Source of the DNA: Dipodascopsis uninucleata var. uninucleata
Taxonomy: Eukaryota > Ascomycota > Lipomycetes > Lipomycetales > Lipomycetaceae
Reading direction: 5' to 3'
Assembly (NCBI GenBank): GCA_030568195.1
Contig: JAJLTO010000006.1
Location: 1 to 64,000 of the forward strand
DNA: 64,000 nt
Part shown: piece after piece, positions 11,751 to 24,156 of the stretch
Layout: each line of letters begins with the position of its first letter
Numbering within the stretch: position 1 is the stretch's first letter
Program-made: the position numbers and the translations under genes
Notes under the pieces: generated by a model
What the model was told of the DNA's origin: nothing
Database searches by the model: none
Seen by the model: the letters and a program-made list of their open reading frames with translations, nothing else

Positions 11751-13140
11751 TTTTTCTCAGTTTCTTTTAAGAGAGGAAGGATAATTTTTAAGAGAAGAAA
11801 ATGTTTCTAGATAAAATATCTATGCCATATAATATATGATGCTAAAGCTCCTCTTGCTAAAAGGGTAGTCAAGTAGCATGTGCGTGGATTGAACCTACCC
11901 GGCGCCCAAGCCCATCATCTCTCGGCCTTCTGCCATCCGCTATGCGATCCTTCTTTTACTTCGAGGCTTGCTAGCTCAGCTGAGTATATAACTTCCGTGA
12001 GTATATATTCCGTAAATGTTAAAACTATGCATATTTAGCACACTATATCTCAAATGTCCTATAAATATTACAGCCAGGCACCGAGAAGACGCCATGAACT
12101 ACAATTCAATGTGGGATATTTGCTTATAACCGTCTTCTGTATAAAAGGTTATTAATTTTATACTTAATTCAGTTTATGCCGGTTATATAGTACGGAAATT
12201 CATCCGAGTTGGGAATTCCGGCAAAGAACCCTATGGATCGTTTACTTAAAAAATTTCCAATAGATCGCCTATATGGTTTTATTTTACTCGGTAAAAGATC
12301 ATTCTTGATGACTACGGAACGCCTGTACCCCCATATCCAACAATAGGTGAAGTTTTACTACTCTTTCAGTATGGTATTAGTACTTTGCCGTACACAATAG
12401 TAAGAGCTGCACATGTTTAAAGTGATCTGCAACTAAGGAAATATTGTCAACACAAACAAAACAAATCAACAAATTATTACTATAGAAATATATATTTTAA
12501 ACAGTGATGGTAATCCATGCATGAGGTAGCTCTATGTCGCGTAAAGAAGTCATGTTGTCAGTTGTAAGAAATCTACTTTATTATAATATCAGCTTCTATA
12601 GAATTTTTAGTCTTAATGTCCCATCCTCTCAAGCAATACTTTTTTTACGCAGTTTCACGCAGACTGTCTCAATTCAATACGTCACCTGATATGATCACGT
12701 GAAGGAATCAAAACACCATTACTATCATGCGAAAAATCTCCAGTCAAATACATTTCTACATATTACTTCGAATAGTTCGTTAATGCCGTTTCCATGCTTA
12801 ATATCGGGTAAGTAATATTGCAAATTAATGATTACTAGTATTTGAAGATTTATCAGTTTAGACTGACTTGATTCAACTTTCTGAAAGAATTTGGTAGATG
12901 GTTTGGCACATTTGACAATCAAGGCAGGAAGTGTATAATATAATATATACACCCTATATTGATTTCACTTGTAAAGTGCACACATATACATATAACTATT
13001 CATATTCCTAGATAGTATCGTTTTTTGGTGTTGTTATTGAAACGTGACTAGTTCTGAACGGATTCTAAAAGAGCGGCTACGTGACTTACTTAAATTTGCT
13101 GTTTCTGTTTTGACACCATCTCTCTTCCGTCACTTCAAGA
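11751..13140. promoter_or_regulatory. Divergent spacer between transketolase and MNN9
   Basis: About 1.4 kb separates two genes that diverge from it, so both promoters should lie here. A patch with more G and C than its surroundings sits at about 11880-11950, 130-200 bases upstream of the transketolase start, and includes a tRNA-like GGTTCAATCC on the minus strand without a matching tRNA body. A pyrimidine-rich stretch at about 13110-13136 lies just before the MNN9 start. No further gene is seen. Confidence 0.45.
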
Positions 13141-14249
<1,109 letters not shown>

Positions 14250-14630
14250 TTTACTGTTTGACTTGTAATTGTAGTAGCAATTATTGAATGTTATAGAGTG
14301 TTTTGAGAGCCAATTGCAAAAAGCATGCCATAACTGTATATTCTGTCATAGACTTATACTAATTAGAGCTCAGTATATTTCATGTTTCGGCTCATTGACT
14401 TACGTTTGACACAGTATTTTATATAAAAGCAATAGCAACTTCTGTCGAGTAGTTTTTAATATTATCCTTAAGTTTGAAATTTATAGTCCCCTCATAACTG
14501 AACGCTCATGCTAATATATGAATTTACTAATATACATTTGCAAATGCTTGAGAGAAGAAGACGTCACAACGCTGTTTAAAATAAGCACATATCTAAAGAT
14601 CATTAACATTTTATAATATAAACTTAGTCC
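14250..14630. other. Convergent spacer, no gene seen
   Basis: The 3' flanks of MNN9 and DSN1 meet in this 381-base AT-rich spacer. No gene is seen. Confidence 0.5.
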
Positions 14631-16191
14631 TCATAAACGATCAACTTTGGTAAGAGTCTGTAGGACATCGCGCATACTGACGGCATCGGTTCCAGATATT
14701 GATTTAGTAATGTTCTCCTTAAAGGAAATAGAGCTTGAAACGTCACGAAGAACTTTTGAGAAATAATTATCAGCTACTTTAGAAAGCATCTTGATTTCAT
14801 TCACAGCGTGTCGCAAATTATCAAGCTGTGGTTCTAGTACCAGCACCGACTTTTTAACTTCTTCACAGCTGTTAATGTTATCTTTAGATTCTGAGGAATA
14901 CTTGCTTAGAAATAATACTTCCTTAGGTAGTAAGAAGGAAACATCAATATTTAATGACGGAGGCAACTCGGGTCTGGTCTCTGACCTGATTGAAGACCAA
15001 GACTTCTTTTCTGCTTTCAGTCTGCAGATTGATTAGTAAAATTTCCAATATTTATAATGCAATAATTCATACCTTTCCAATCTCTTGCTAAATTCACTGA
15101 GCTTCTCCTTGTTGGCTATATTTTGAGGATTTGGTAGTTTGGGTTCTTCCTCGTCCTCCTATGTGTAGTTTGAATTAGCATGCTAACTAATACCCAGCGT
15201 TCGCCGCAATACTTACCAGTCGACTCCACCAACTAGTAGATATTCTTCCTTCGGTGAGATCTTTCAGAATCTCCTCCTCTATAACTTGAGCTAAATAAAA
15301 AGAACAGTAAGCATTAAATTGCAGAAGCATCAAGATATGTCTGTGGCTTAGTTACCTATTTTAGAAGCTGTTCCCATAGATTTCTTATTTTTCTCTCTTT
15401 CGATAGTTCTCTGTGCACACCAAGTAAGTAGCTGTTTCATTCTATGAGGATCCGGTAAATCCGAATCAAGATGCTTGTAAAACTCGTTCGAAGAAATATC
15501 GGAATGAGGAACGGCTGTTGTAGTTAGTAACTTCGCTACATATATCATTTATTATTGTACACACCTACTAAGCCTCCACTCAGAGAACTTGCACGTTTAC
15601 CTCGCATCCCGAGACTGCTACGACGGCCATTTGGAGCATGTTGCCTCAATTGTTGATTTCGCCGAATAATAGGCGTGTCTGTTAGCGGCAGCGATATTAT
15701 TGTCGTCTGTGAATCTTCCGCGAAAGAATTGAATTGTGGTTTTTTGGTCTGAGGCGACTGATTTGTAGAAGTCAATTTCAAAGCGCTTAAAGAATATGCT
15801 GTATTTAACTGTAGTTCTGCCGTCTTCTGTTTACCTATCACAGATTCATCGATGTATCTTGCCTTCTTAGAAATGGGTTTAGCTGTAATAATATCTCTAC
15901 TCGGTGAATGGGTTGGTGGTGGTATATTTCTTACACGTGTAAACAGGAAGCCATCATCATCCTCAAGTGCTATATTTTGTATTCGATTAGCATTGTGTAA
16001 AGGATGATAGACACGGATTTTTCTTGCAAACATAATTACCTTTTCGAGTTCGCTGTTATGATCTGTTAGATTTTCCGGCTCTGCTTAAGAAAACTTAGTA
16101 TATTACATACCTTTAATTTCCTAGTGGTCTCCTGTATCTTAGAATCTGCAGCAACAGCGGCTGCGCGTCTGGATCTAGTTTCCTTCTCCAT
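14631..16191 (-). CDS. DSN1: Kinetochore protein Dsn1/Mis13 (MIND/Mis12 complex)
   Basis: A subunit of the Mis12 complex, which links inner kinetochore proteins to Ndc80 and KNL1. Proposed exons are 16191-16111, 16039-15565, 15514-15356, 15290-15217, 15158-15073 and 15021-14631, giving 421 residues. The diagnostic segment is the basic RRSSLGMRGKRASSL motif (Aurora B phosphorylation region) followed after an intron by EFYKHLDSDLPDPHRMKQLL and TWCAQR. An acidic DDDGFLFTR stretch near the N-terminus is also typical. All internal introns (50-71 bases) join in frame. The N-terminal exon (MEKETRSRRAAA) is inferred: a closer acceptor would give an intron of only 32 bases, so I used the later one. 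A shorter alternative starts at 16033. The C-terminal half is predicted coiled-coil. Confidence 0.88.
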
Positions 16192-17056
16192 CTCTTTTAT
16201 ACTGATATTCTCTTATTTCCGTCTCTTAGATATGACACTGTCTTGTTTTTAAGTGAGCACTGCTCAGAGCTTCGCCTAGATGTTAACTTTCGTCGTCGAA
16301 GCTGTGTAGCGTAGTTTCTCATATACCGAGAATTACTTTGATTCGGTTCCTCGATTTATTGTTCAATAGATAAATTATAAATCCGCTTCATAGATTCAGT
16401 AAAGCCGATAATATTGCTGTCTACCTCCAATACTTCAGGTATCATATGCCTATAAATATCAGCGACACTCTAGAATAATCGTCGTTAACGCGTAATTTTT
16501 TTTCTTATAGAAGGATTTATTAAAATCTTCCTTGTACAAGGACAAGAGTTGTTGTTTCGTTCTTAAGCCGCAGCAATATACATACACATGGACCTAGCAG
16601 TTAAGATCTATGAATTGCACAACGATATTCAGGTATTTTCTGCATCACAAGGGTAGCCCGCACTAAATATTTTTACTTCTTCAAAATATCTTTCAATATC
16701 TGAATCTCGACGATCACACTATAAAATTATCAAACATATATTTAGAGCGAGATAATAGACTCATATATTACTTAAACTGAATTTGAAGGATTTAAAGGGA
16801 AAAAGGTGTACACACGAAAAGTGGAATAAGATATAGGAAAGTTGTATGTATTGTGTATTGATTATATGGTTGCTATGGTAACGTAAATCTAAATTCTAAA
16901 CAAATTTTAACCGCTATGGTTTGCATCTACTACAATATCAGTTATGCTATTGAAAATGGAATGATTCCTCGTTCAGACAACATTTTCCAAAGTTATCTAA
17001 CTTTTGTACATACCCAAGACATTTTAATGTGACGTAAAATCAGCAAATCCACAGAC
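16192..17056. other. Spacer between DSN1 and PSD2
   Basis: About 865 bases, with the DSN1 promoter nearest 16191 and the 3' flank of the decarboxylase gene at the other end. No gene is seen. Confidence 0.5.
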
Positions 17057-20000
17057 TTAAGTGTCTGACATTGAGCTACGCCATTCTGGTATATCAGGTG
17101 TATGCCCAATAGACATCCCAACGCGTATCTAATATTTAAAGAAATTAGCATGCACAGCAAACCTTGGATAATTGTCTCGGAAGACACTTACAAGAGTCTC
17201 TAATGACTGTTTGGAATTTGCAATGAGATCTGAGTCAAAGACAGCTCTTCCTTGTTCAAAAAACATCAACAATGTGCTTCCTCCAAACTTGAAATAGCCA
17301 AGCTCCTCAGTTCGTGACACAGGAGTCCCTTCTTTTGCTGTAATTATGGTACTACCAACCATCATAGCACCAACGCAGACAATCATTACCGTCCCAAAAT
17401 ACTTCGAATAGATAGGTACAAGAACGCGCACATTTTCGCCATATACATCCAACCTTCAAACGTTAGTTAACAAGGAAAAGGGACTTTGCTAATGCGAACT
17501 TACGCAGATCTTATTGCCATAGGATTGACTGTGTAATATGCACCTTCGATAGTTCTGTAACTTCCTAGGATACCATCGACAGGAATGTGAAACCGATGAT
17601 AGTCTTGAGGAGCAAGTCTAAATATAGCCATTGCTCCACCTCTAAAAGTTGTTACTTCCTCAGGATATGCACTCCCAAACAATCTCTGGAGTGAAAATTC
17701 TCTTCCCTTTACCCAAATTTTGGTAGCATCGTCAATTTTCTCAAAAAATACCGATCTGCAATCTGCCGGAGATACTATTATTTTCGGTTGGTCTTTAGCG
17801 GCACAAGGTCGAGCGTCGGGTCTAAGTTGTCGATAAAAGAATTCATTGAACCTAGTTTGTAAGACTAAACGAATTATCATAATTTTATATTTCTTGAACT
17901 CACGTTTTAAATTCCTCTACTGTTTTGAGTACATCTGACATATCCAATTGGTGAAATGCTATAAATGGTCTGATGCTCTTCACAGATTTTGCGTCATCAT
18001 ATTTTTTACCTTGTTTATAGCTGAGACTCGCAAGAATTTTGCGAACTATGGAATGACAGTCCTTAAGTATATAGAATTTCCCACATTAAAATTTAATTGA
18101 AACTTACTCTTTTTTCGTTCCATCTCTCTGCTCTTTAGCCCTTTATAGAGCAGTCGAATCCCAAGTCTCACATACATGCTCATACGCTCCTCAGAAATAT
18201 AACCTGTCGTCCTGTCTTGAACCAGGATATTCGCAGAATTTGCACCTAACCTGTAGCCACCATAAGTTACTTTGGATACAACCTTGGAAAACCATTTTCG
18301 TCCTGCCTGAGCAGATGTAACGTAGGACCGCATGTTAGCTATATTTATACTTCTCCAATCTTGGGTTGCACAAGTAGCTAAATGTGTTATAATATCCACT
18401 TCTGACTTTTTATGAAGTCGAGGAAGATGGCAAACAGGACATTCGTTAATAGTCATAACACGCTCCTCTGCAGTATTTTCTATGTCATAATAAAATATAT
18501 CTTCAGGGTTTAGAATATAGTTGTCATTCTCATCTCTATTATAAGATGTTGTAGCTATACTCGAGTTCTTTTCATGTAGATGATCAGAGGGTGCATTAAT
18601 TAAACTAGTATCTGATTTAGGATATCCTGAGATAGTGAGAGACGTTAAGTCCTTCACGCCACTTGAGTATTCAGAGTAATCACTAACAGACATCAGCGAA
18701 ACGTTATCAGAGGAAGCAAATGGTGAAGCATCGCTGCTGCTGCTGCGGTCCCTACTTTCCCTGTATATTTCATCTTCCAAGCATATTATTATTTCATCCA
18801 ATTTCAAATCTTCGTCAATTGTTTTTCCATATCGCTCAAAAAAGCCATCTATTGTAGGTTCACGAAGTGTAGAGCCAATAGCTTCCAGGAATGCTGATAG
18901 TTCGTATCGCGATAGATTGCCATCATCACCATCATCATACTGCTTCAGCATAAATCTCCAGAACTGCTGTCGTAATGCAGCATAAGGTACATATTTCATC
19001 CTCACGTCAATAAAAGGACTATGCTTGTCCTCCCATTTCGATGTATTTTTTAGTATCAACGGCACCTTAAATGATTTCATTGCTCGATCTAGGACGTTCT
19101 TAGAGCTATTTTCTTCGTAAAATTCTCGCAGTACATATAGTCCTGTCTCAGGATCTATGGAAGGTTCATCTTCTAAAACTTCATTCAATCTGATGGTAGC
19201 ACTTGCAACGAAATCATTGTTCGATAGCTTATCCTTATCTATGACAGTCATCAAAAGTGAATACCCTGTCTCATGACGCATTATGGGAAATAACATTTTT
19301 TCATTATACTGCGGATTCAAGCTATGTCTCTGAACACCAGTTCTCACGACCTTTTTGCCAAAAGAGACAACAACAAACGGATCCATGTCAAATCCAGTTC
19401 GAGTAACTTTACCGTGAATTGTTAGAAGAAAGCGATGACTATAATATGTAACTGAAATTTAGAAGTACGTACCATTTCTCTCTGGCGGAAGGTCGGTTAC
19501 TTTGATAACTTCAAAAAAGAGAAGTCCCATAATATCATCTCCCGTGCGTAAACTATATGGCATATGTCTCCTTCGGCGTCGGAACCGAAGACGAGATCGA
19601 CGCTTAGTTCTGGGTACTGGGAGGTATTTTATATCATTCTTGATCGTTACGGCTTCTCTTCGATCTGAGAGGCCATATCTTTCAGTTTCATAGTCCGGCT
19701 GACTCTCCATGTCACTGCTATCGCTATGTGAATTCGTATCTTCTTCTCCAGACGTTGTAACATCAGCCGTTAAAGGCAAAATTTCAGAAGTAATAAGATC
19801 CTTGAACTTGCTCAAAAGAGAGTTATTGGCTAGCATATGATCAGTTGGATCTTGCAAAATCAACCTAATATAAACAGATCCTCTCGAAGTAGTTTGCTTC
19901 CTATGTGTCGAATAGAGGTTTATCCAAAACGGATTATTTTGGCTAGTTTCAACAACACTAGAAGATTCTGTAAATAACTCAGGCAGTGAAAGATCGAAAC

Positions 20001-20511
20001 TACCTATATATTGCTAAACGATATTTAGGTCAATCATTCCATTGATAAAGAAACATAATCGATAATACCTTTCGAAAGCGATCTTTATTCCAAACCGTCC
20101 CTTGTACAGTAAACGACGATTGATTTCTATAGAGAGGAATCTCAAATACGGCATTCCATTCCGGATTGGCTGTTTTAGGTACTGCTTGAGTTGAAACATT
20201 ATAATCCTCTAATAATAGTGTCACATACTATAAGATATAATATCACGTTAAACAATGATCATAATTAATACATTCAGATAGAAGTGTTCCTACCGGTTCA
20301 TTCAGACAATCTTTGTCTCTTGCCGTCAAATCCTTAGCCTGTAAATCGAAATGTTAATGCCGTGATATTGTAGAGTAGTTCAACAGAGCCTCTTCTTTAC
20401 CTTAAGTATGCAAATCTTCAAAATTAAGGCTGGATCAGATTGCAGATTTGGCGATTCACTTCGGCTACGCATCGGAGACGATACTTTAGAGATGCTTTTA
20501 GCAGCTCTCAT
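17057..20511 (-). CDS. PSD2: Phosphatidylserine decarboxylase proenzyme 2 (C2 domains, EF-hand, PSD)
   Basis: It makes phosphatidylethanolamine from phosphatidylserine in Golgi/endosomal membranes, using a pyruvoyl group made by self-cleavage. Nine exons: 20511-20401, 20338-20294, 20227-20069, 20013-19473, 19406-18108, 18045-17904, 17851-17504, 17453-17192 and 17128-17057, giving 992 residues with every junction in frame. A first C2 domain (ILKAKDLTARDKD through NPEWNAVFEIP and DKDRFRK) begins near residue 35. A second C2 (TRTGFDMDPFVVVSFGKK, SLNPQYNEKMLF) follows near residue 290, then an EF-hand-like DGDDGNLSRYELSAFL. A small CPVCHLPRLHKK cysteine cluster follows. The decarboxylase domain has FNEFFYRQLRPDARP and the self-processing Gly-Gly-Ser-Thr at 834-837, where Ser836 should become the pyruvoyl group. 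This GGST form is typical of type II enzymes. Confidence 0.95.
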
Positions 20512-20878
20512 GCCTACAATCGAAAGTGGCATTGGTTATGCTGATGTCATTTATAGCTAAAGAATTTACAGCATAGTTCTGAGAGCCATGCAATCATGAA
20601 ATTTTGCACTTATAAAACAACGACATAAAACATATTTTAGTGCCTCTACGTTTCCAAAATAAAATTTAACTCAACTCAAGCCGCGCCTACCACGATTGAC
20701 AAGAATGAACATGAAGTCAATCTTAAATACTACGATAATTCTGGTTATGCTACATATAAAATATCGAAATTTAAAATGCATGGAAGTTATGATCACAAAG
20801 TCGTATATTAATTTTAAATTATAATCAAATGTAGCAAAGCTAGATATAGTATCAAAGATAGCTATAAAAGTTCTGCAT
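20512..20878. other. Spacer between PSD2 and eEF1B-alpha
   Basis: This holds the PSD2 promoter side (right of 20511) and the 3' untranslated region of the elongation factor gene. No gene is seen. Confidence 0.5.
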
Positions 20879-22106
20879 TTACAGCTTCTGCATAGCAGCC
20901 TATATTCATTTCCATTAGAATTATATCTCATTAAAAAATAAAATAAAAAACTTACCACATCAGTAGACTGAACATGGTCCTCGTCCTCCTCGATAGCAGA
21001 CTGAAGTTCATCCATAGAAACTTTCTCATCCTCGACAACAAGATTGATCTGAAGTTTCTTAATACCGTAACCAACAGCAATCCACTGATGAGCACCCCAG
21101 ACCAGACCATCCATCTCAATGCCTTTAACATGAGCTAAGAGCTCATCCAAATCAGTTTCATCGTCCCATGGCTTAACCTCTAGAGTAATAATTGACTTAG
21201 CAGCAGGCTTTGGGCCCTTAGAAGCCTTCTTAGCCTGGTACTCAGCCAGTCTCTGAGCCTTCAACTTTTCAGCCTCAGCATCTTCTTCCTCGTCATCAGA
21301 GCCGAAAAGATCGACATCATCATCATCGTCGTCCCCTTCTGCAGCAGTGGTAGAGACTGCCTCCTCTACAAGTTCAGGTCCAAAACTACTGATATCTGCA
21401 GAAGCGTCGCCAGGTAACGAAGAACTATAAGCCATATGAGTGCTATTCTCACTTAAAGTTCGAATAATTGCGATCTACTTACAATTCACTTTCATGAGCT
21501 GCGATAGTAGTGTACCACCGAGCAGCATAAGGATACTTCTGGCTATCAGGAGCGGAGCCAACAGCCTTGAAAACAATCACATCAGCCTGAGACGGAGTGT
21601 ACCTATAGTGCAAGACCAACGTCAGTCGATTTCTATGGAATGGAATTACTATATCGAAAATAGTAAACGATTGCCACAAAGTATATCAGATAACATGAAG
21701 TTATATGGATTTGTATTCATATGTATGCGGTGTCTTAAGCCGCGATCATAAACACGGACCATAGATTATCATCATTTTGAATTGTGACCACAGTACACAA
21801 ACAAGTGAAAAGATATTAGATCTAAATAGAGCAATCTACCGTATAATATCATTCGCTTTTAAAAATAAAAATTCCAACAACAATGAGAAATGAGATGTAA
21901 ATACCCTGAAATAAAGCTCTCTTTCAAGAGAAATTCGTTCAGCCTTGAAAGACCTGACAATATCATAAAATTAGCTACATATCTTTCTCATCAAAATACA
22001 CGCTGTATATGGCGTATCATGGCTAGCTAAACAGATAACCAGATAATCAGCTACAGTGTTAATACAATAACATACCGATAGGAGTTGAAAGATCACCAAA
22101 AGCCAT
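20879..22106 (-). CDS. EFB1: Translation elongation factor eEF1B alpha (EF-1-beta), guanine nucleotide exchange factor
   Basis: It reloads eEF1A with GTP during translation. Five exons: 22106-22076, 21953-21905, 21602-21483, 21442-20956 and 20899-20879, giving 235 residues. The N-terminal GST-like part includes [20 protein letters not shown] and [19 protein letters not shown]. An acidic linker of Asp/Glu runs ([18 protein letters not shown]) follows. The C-terminal exchange domain has [35 protein letters not shown] and the terminal AAMQKL, supplied by a last exon of only 21 bases. The second intron (21603-21904, 302 bases) is long and holds a C/D-box snoRNA, as the yeast EFB1 intron does. The third intron is only 40 bases. 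Confidence 0.97.
21680..21780 (-). ncRNA. snR18: C/D-box snoRNA, U18/snR18 type, in an eEF1B-alpha intron
   Basis: It lies inside the second intron of the elongation factor gene, in the same sense as the host. The C box ATGATGA is at 21775-21769 and the D box CTGA at 21689-21686, about 90 bases apart. Bases 21761-21750 (minus strand TGGTCCGTGTTT) are perfectly complementary to the conserved large-subunit rRNA stretch AAACACGGACCA. They sit directly upstream of a D'-like ATGA (21749-21746). The fifth guide base upstream of D' pairs with an A, matching the adenosine methylated by yeast snR18 (25S A649). From family knowledge, yeast snR18 also sits in the EFB1 intron. The terminal stem is weak (CAAA with TTTG, plus an outer CACAA/TTGTG), so the exact ends are approximate. 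Confidence 0.87.
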
Positions 22107-22379
22107 TGTCGTTGAGAAGAGAATAAGTATACTCAGTGTAAACGTTTACTAGAAGGACAAGTAATTCAGAAAAAAAAATTTTTGCATTAGTGAGCTATCC
22201 TTTAATTGTCGTGGTAAATCTCTAGACGCATGATAGATATGCAGCCATGTATATTAAGGTCTACTTTATGTCACGTGGAATATGTAACCTACCAATTCCA
22301 ACTCCACGTTAAAAAAGCACAAGGCTGCTCTTACTATATTCATTATGTTTATATATAGATTATCACTGTATTATCACTC

Positions 22380-23922
22380 TTACAATTTGAAATAATCGAT
22401 AATACTCTGTGCTGCATTTAGGCCAGACTCAAAAGCACCGTTCACAGTTGCTAATTGTAGTATATCGCTACAGTGCTCGCCAGCGAACCATATGTGTCTA
22501 TCTCGTAATCCTCTTCTTAGGCATTTGATGTCGTTTATACCATCCTTCAATCCTACCTGGAAGTTAGAATACGATCCGTAACCTGCAAATTCATCTTTGG
22601 TCCATGAAGTACGAATTACTGCATTCGGTATATCTAGTTCTGCTTTGAAACCAGGAATCTTAGTGAAATATGGATGAAAAAATTCAATTATCTCTTCATC
22701 GTTTTGTAGTTCTTGGATCTTCATAGACATCTCACCATAAAGATACCATAATAATACTGGTTGTTTATATTCTTTTGGTAGATGTGCAAGCGATATTGCT
22801 GTCATCGGATGGCGATGTAAGTTATTCTTAGAATCATACGCAGGCGACAAAAATTCAAAATAATCAGCTTTCCAAAAGTCTCGTGGGAACTGGATGTACA
22901 CCTAGCGCCAGAGTTAACGCTGTCATTGAAATCAAATTTGGCTTACTTACCTTCTCTAGACGTCCATACCCTAGTGATTCAATTGAAGAAGTAATTCTTT
23001 GTGGCAATGCTGGTCGGAATGTAAAAAGCTCTTTTCTCTTCAAGACTCCAAGAGGAACTGCTACTACAACTGCATCAAAGGCATCGATGAATCCTGATAC
23101 TGATTTTACTCCGACCTTGCCTTTCATATCTAGAACCTCACTCACAGCGCAGTTTTTCTTGATCTCAATCTTCGGACTCCTTACAATGCTTTCTGCTATC
23201 TTATCGAATAAAGAGACAAAGCCACTCGCGACGAAGAGGTTATCTCCCTATTCATAATCAGTTATACGAATAAACGACGTAATAACAAGAACTTACAGGA
23301 ACTTACAGGAACTGGATCCTCTAGCATCGCAAATTTCAGGCTTTGCTTATTTATATGCTCACCAATATAAAATCCAAATGATTCAACTGCCATCTTAATG
23401 ATATCTCGCTGATTTGGATCATTGTTGAAGCATTTGTCTGTTTCATAGCAAATATAGTCATATAAACTCTGGTCAGGTTCAATTGAGTTCACGTTTTCTT
23501 TAGAATATTCAATTGCTTTCTCGACATAATGCCACATTATGCTCTCTATCTTTTCTGATTCTTTTGGTGTATAGCATTCACCTTCGGGAGAAAAGATTAT
23601 TGACTCATAACCAATGTCTTGTAAAACAACACCAGGCTGCAAGAAGAAAGGAAGCGCCGTATTTTCTTTTGTGCTACCGTGCATCCAATTAGGGCCTAAA
23701 TCAACGGCTTTCTCGAGTTTTCTCGATTCTGCGATCTATAATTTAAGAAAATTAGCGATATTGTACTAATTAGCGAGCTTTCATCAAGAGTTCAAATCGT
23801 ACACGACCTCCTAATCTGTCTCTTGCTTCGTAGATGACTATATCAGTGTCGCACTGGAGTAAGCCACGAGCGCAGCTAATTCCAGCAGTACCAGCACCAA
23901 TAATGGCAATCCGAAGAGTCAT
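22380..23922 (-). CDS. FAD-dependent amine oxidase (polyamine oxidase / Fms1-CBP1-like)
   Basis: A flavoprotein likely to oxidise polyamines or another secondary amine. Exons are 23922-23803, 23735-23307, 23247-22951 and 22901-22380, giving 455 residues. The N-terminus MTLRIAIIGAGTAGISCARG is a dinucleotide-binding beta-alpha-beta motif followed by the YEARDRLGGR continuation. GPNWMHG and the C-terminal FAGEHCSDILQLATVNGAFE flavin-contact segment are also present. There is no signal peptide, so it is probably cytosolic or peroxisomal; the last residues are not a clear PTS1. Substrate cannot be told from sequence. The second intron begins at a tandemly duplicated donor. The gene is divergently paired with coatomer epsilon. 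Confidence 0.9.
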
Positions 23923-24156
23923 TTTACTTAGACGTATTCTTTTATGAATCTACAGGCAAAAGTCTAAATATGACTGACTGAGGTCTCTGCCGCGAAAGAT
24001 GAACTAGTTCTTACAAGCTCTATGCATAGTGCACGCCGTGGACAAGTGTGCATGCACCGGGTAACATGTTAAGACCGCCAATTTACATCTAACTCTCTCA
24101 ATAACAGTCATCGACACATCAGCTTACAATAATATTTATTCTAGCCCATATCAAGA
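23923..24156. promoter_or_regulatory. Short divergent promoter, amine oxidase / coatomer epsilon
   Basis: The two start codons are only 234 bases apart and face away from each other, so both promoters and leaders must fit here. I do not see a clear TATA element or a known factor site. Confidence 0.6.

Noticed and set aside
11881-11950. Possible tRNA: GGTTCAATCC on the minus strand resembles a T-arm / B box
   Set aside because: No acceptor, D or anticodon stems could be folded around it, and a TAGCTCAG-like box A nearby is on the other strand.
16040-16110. 32-base intron near the DSN1 start using an acceptor at 16079
   Set aside because: Too short for fungal splicing; the later acceptor at 16040 gives a 71-base intron with a good CTAAC branch site and keeps the frame.
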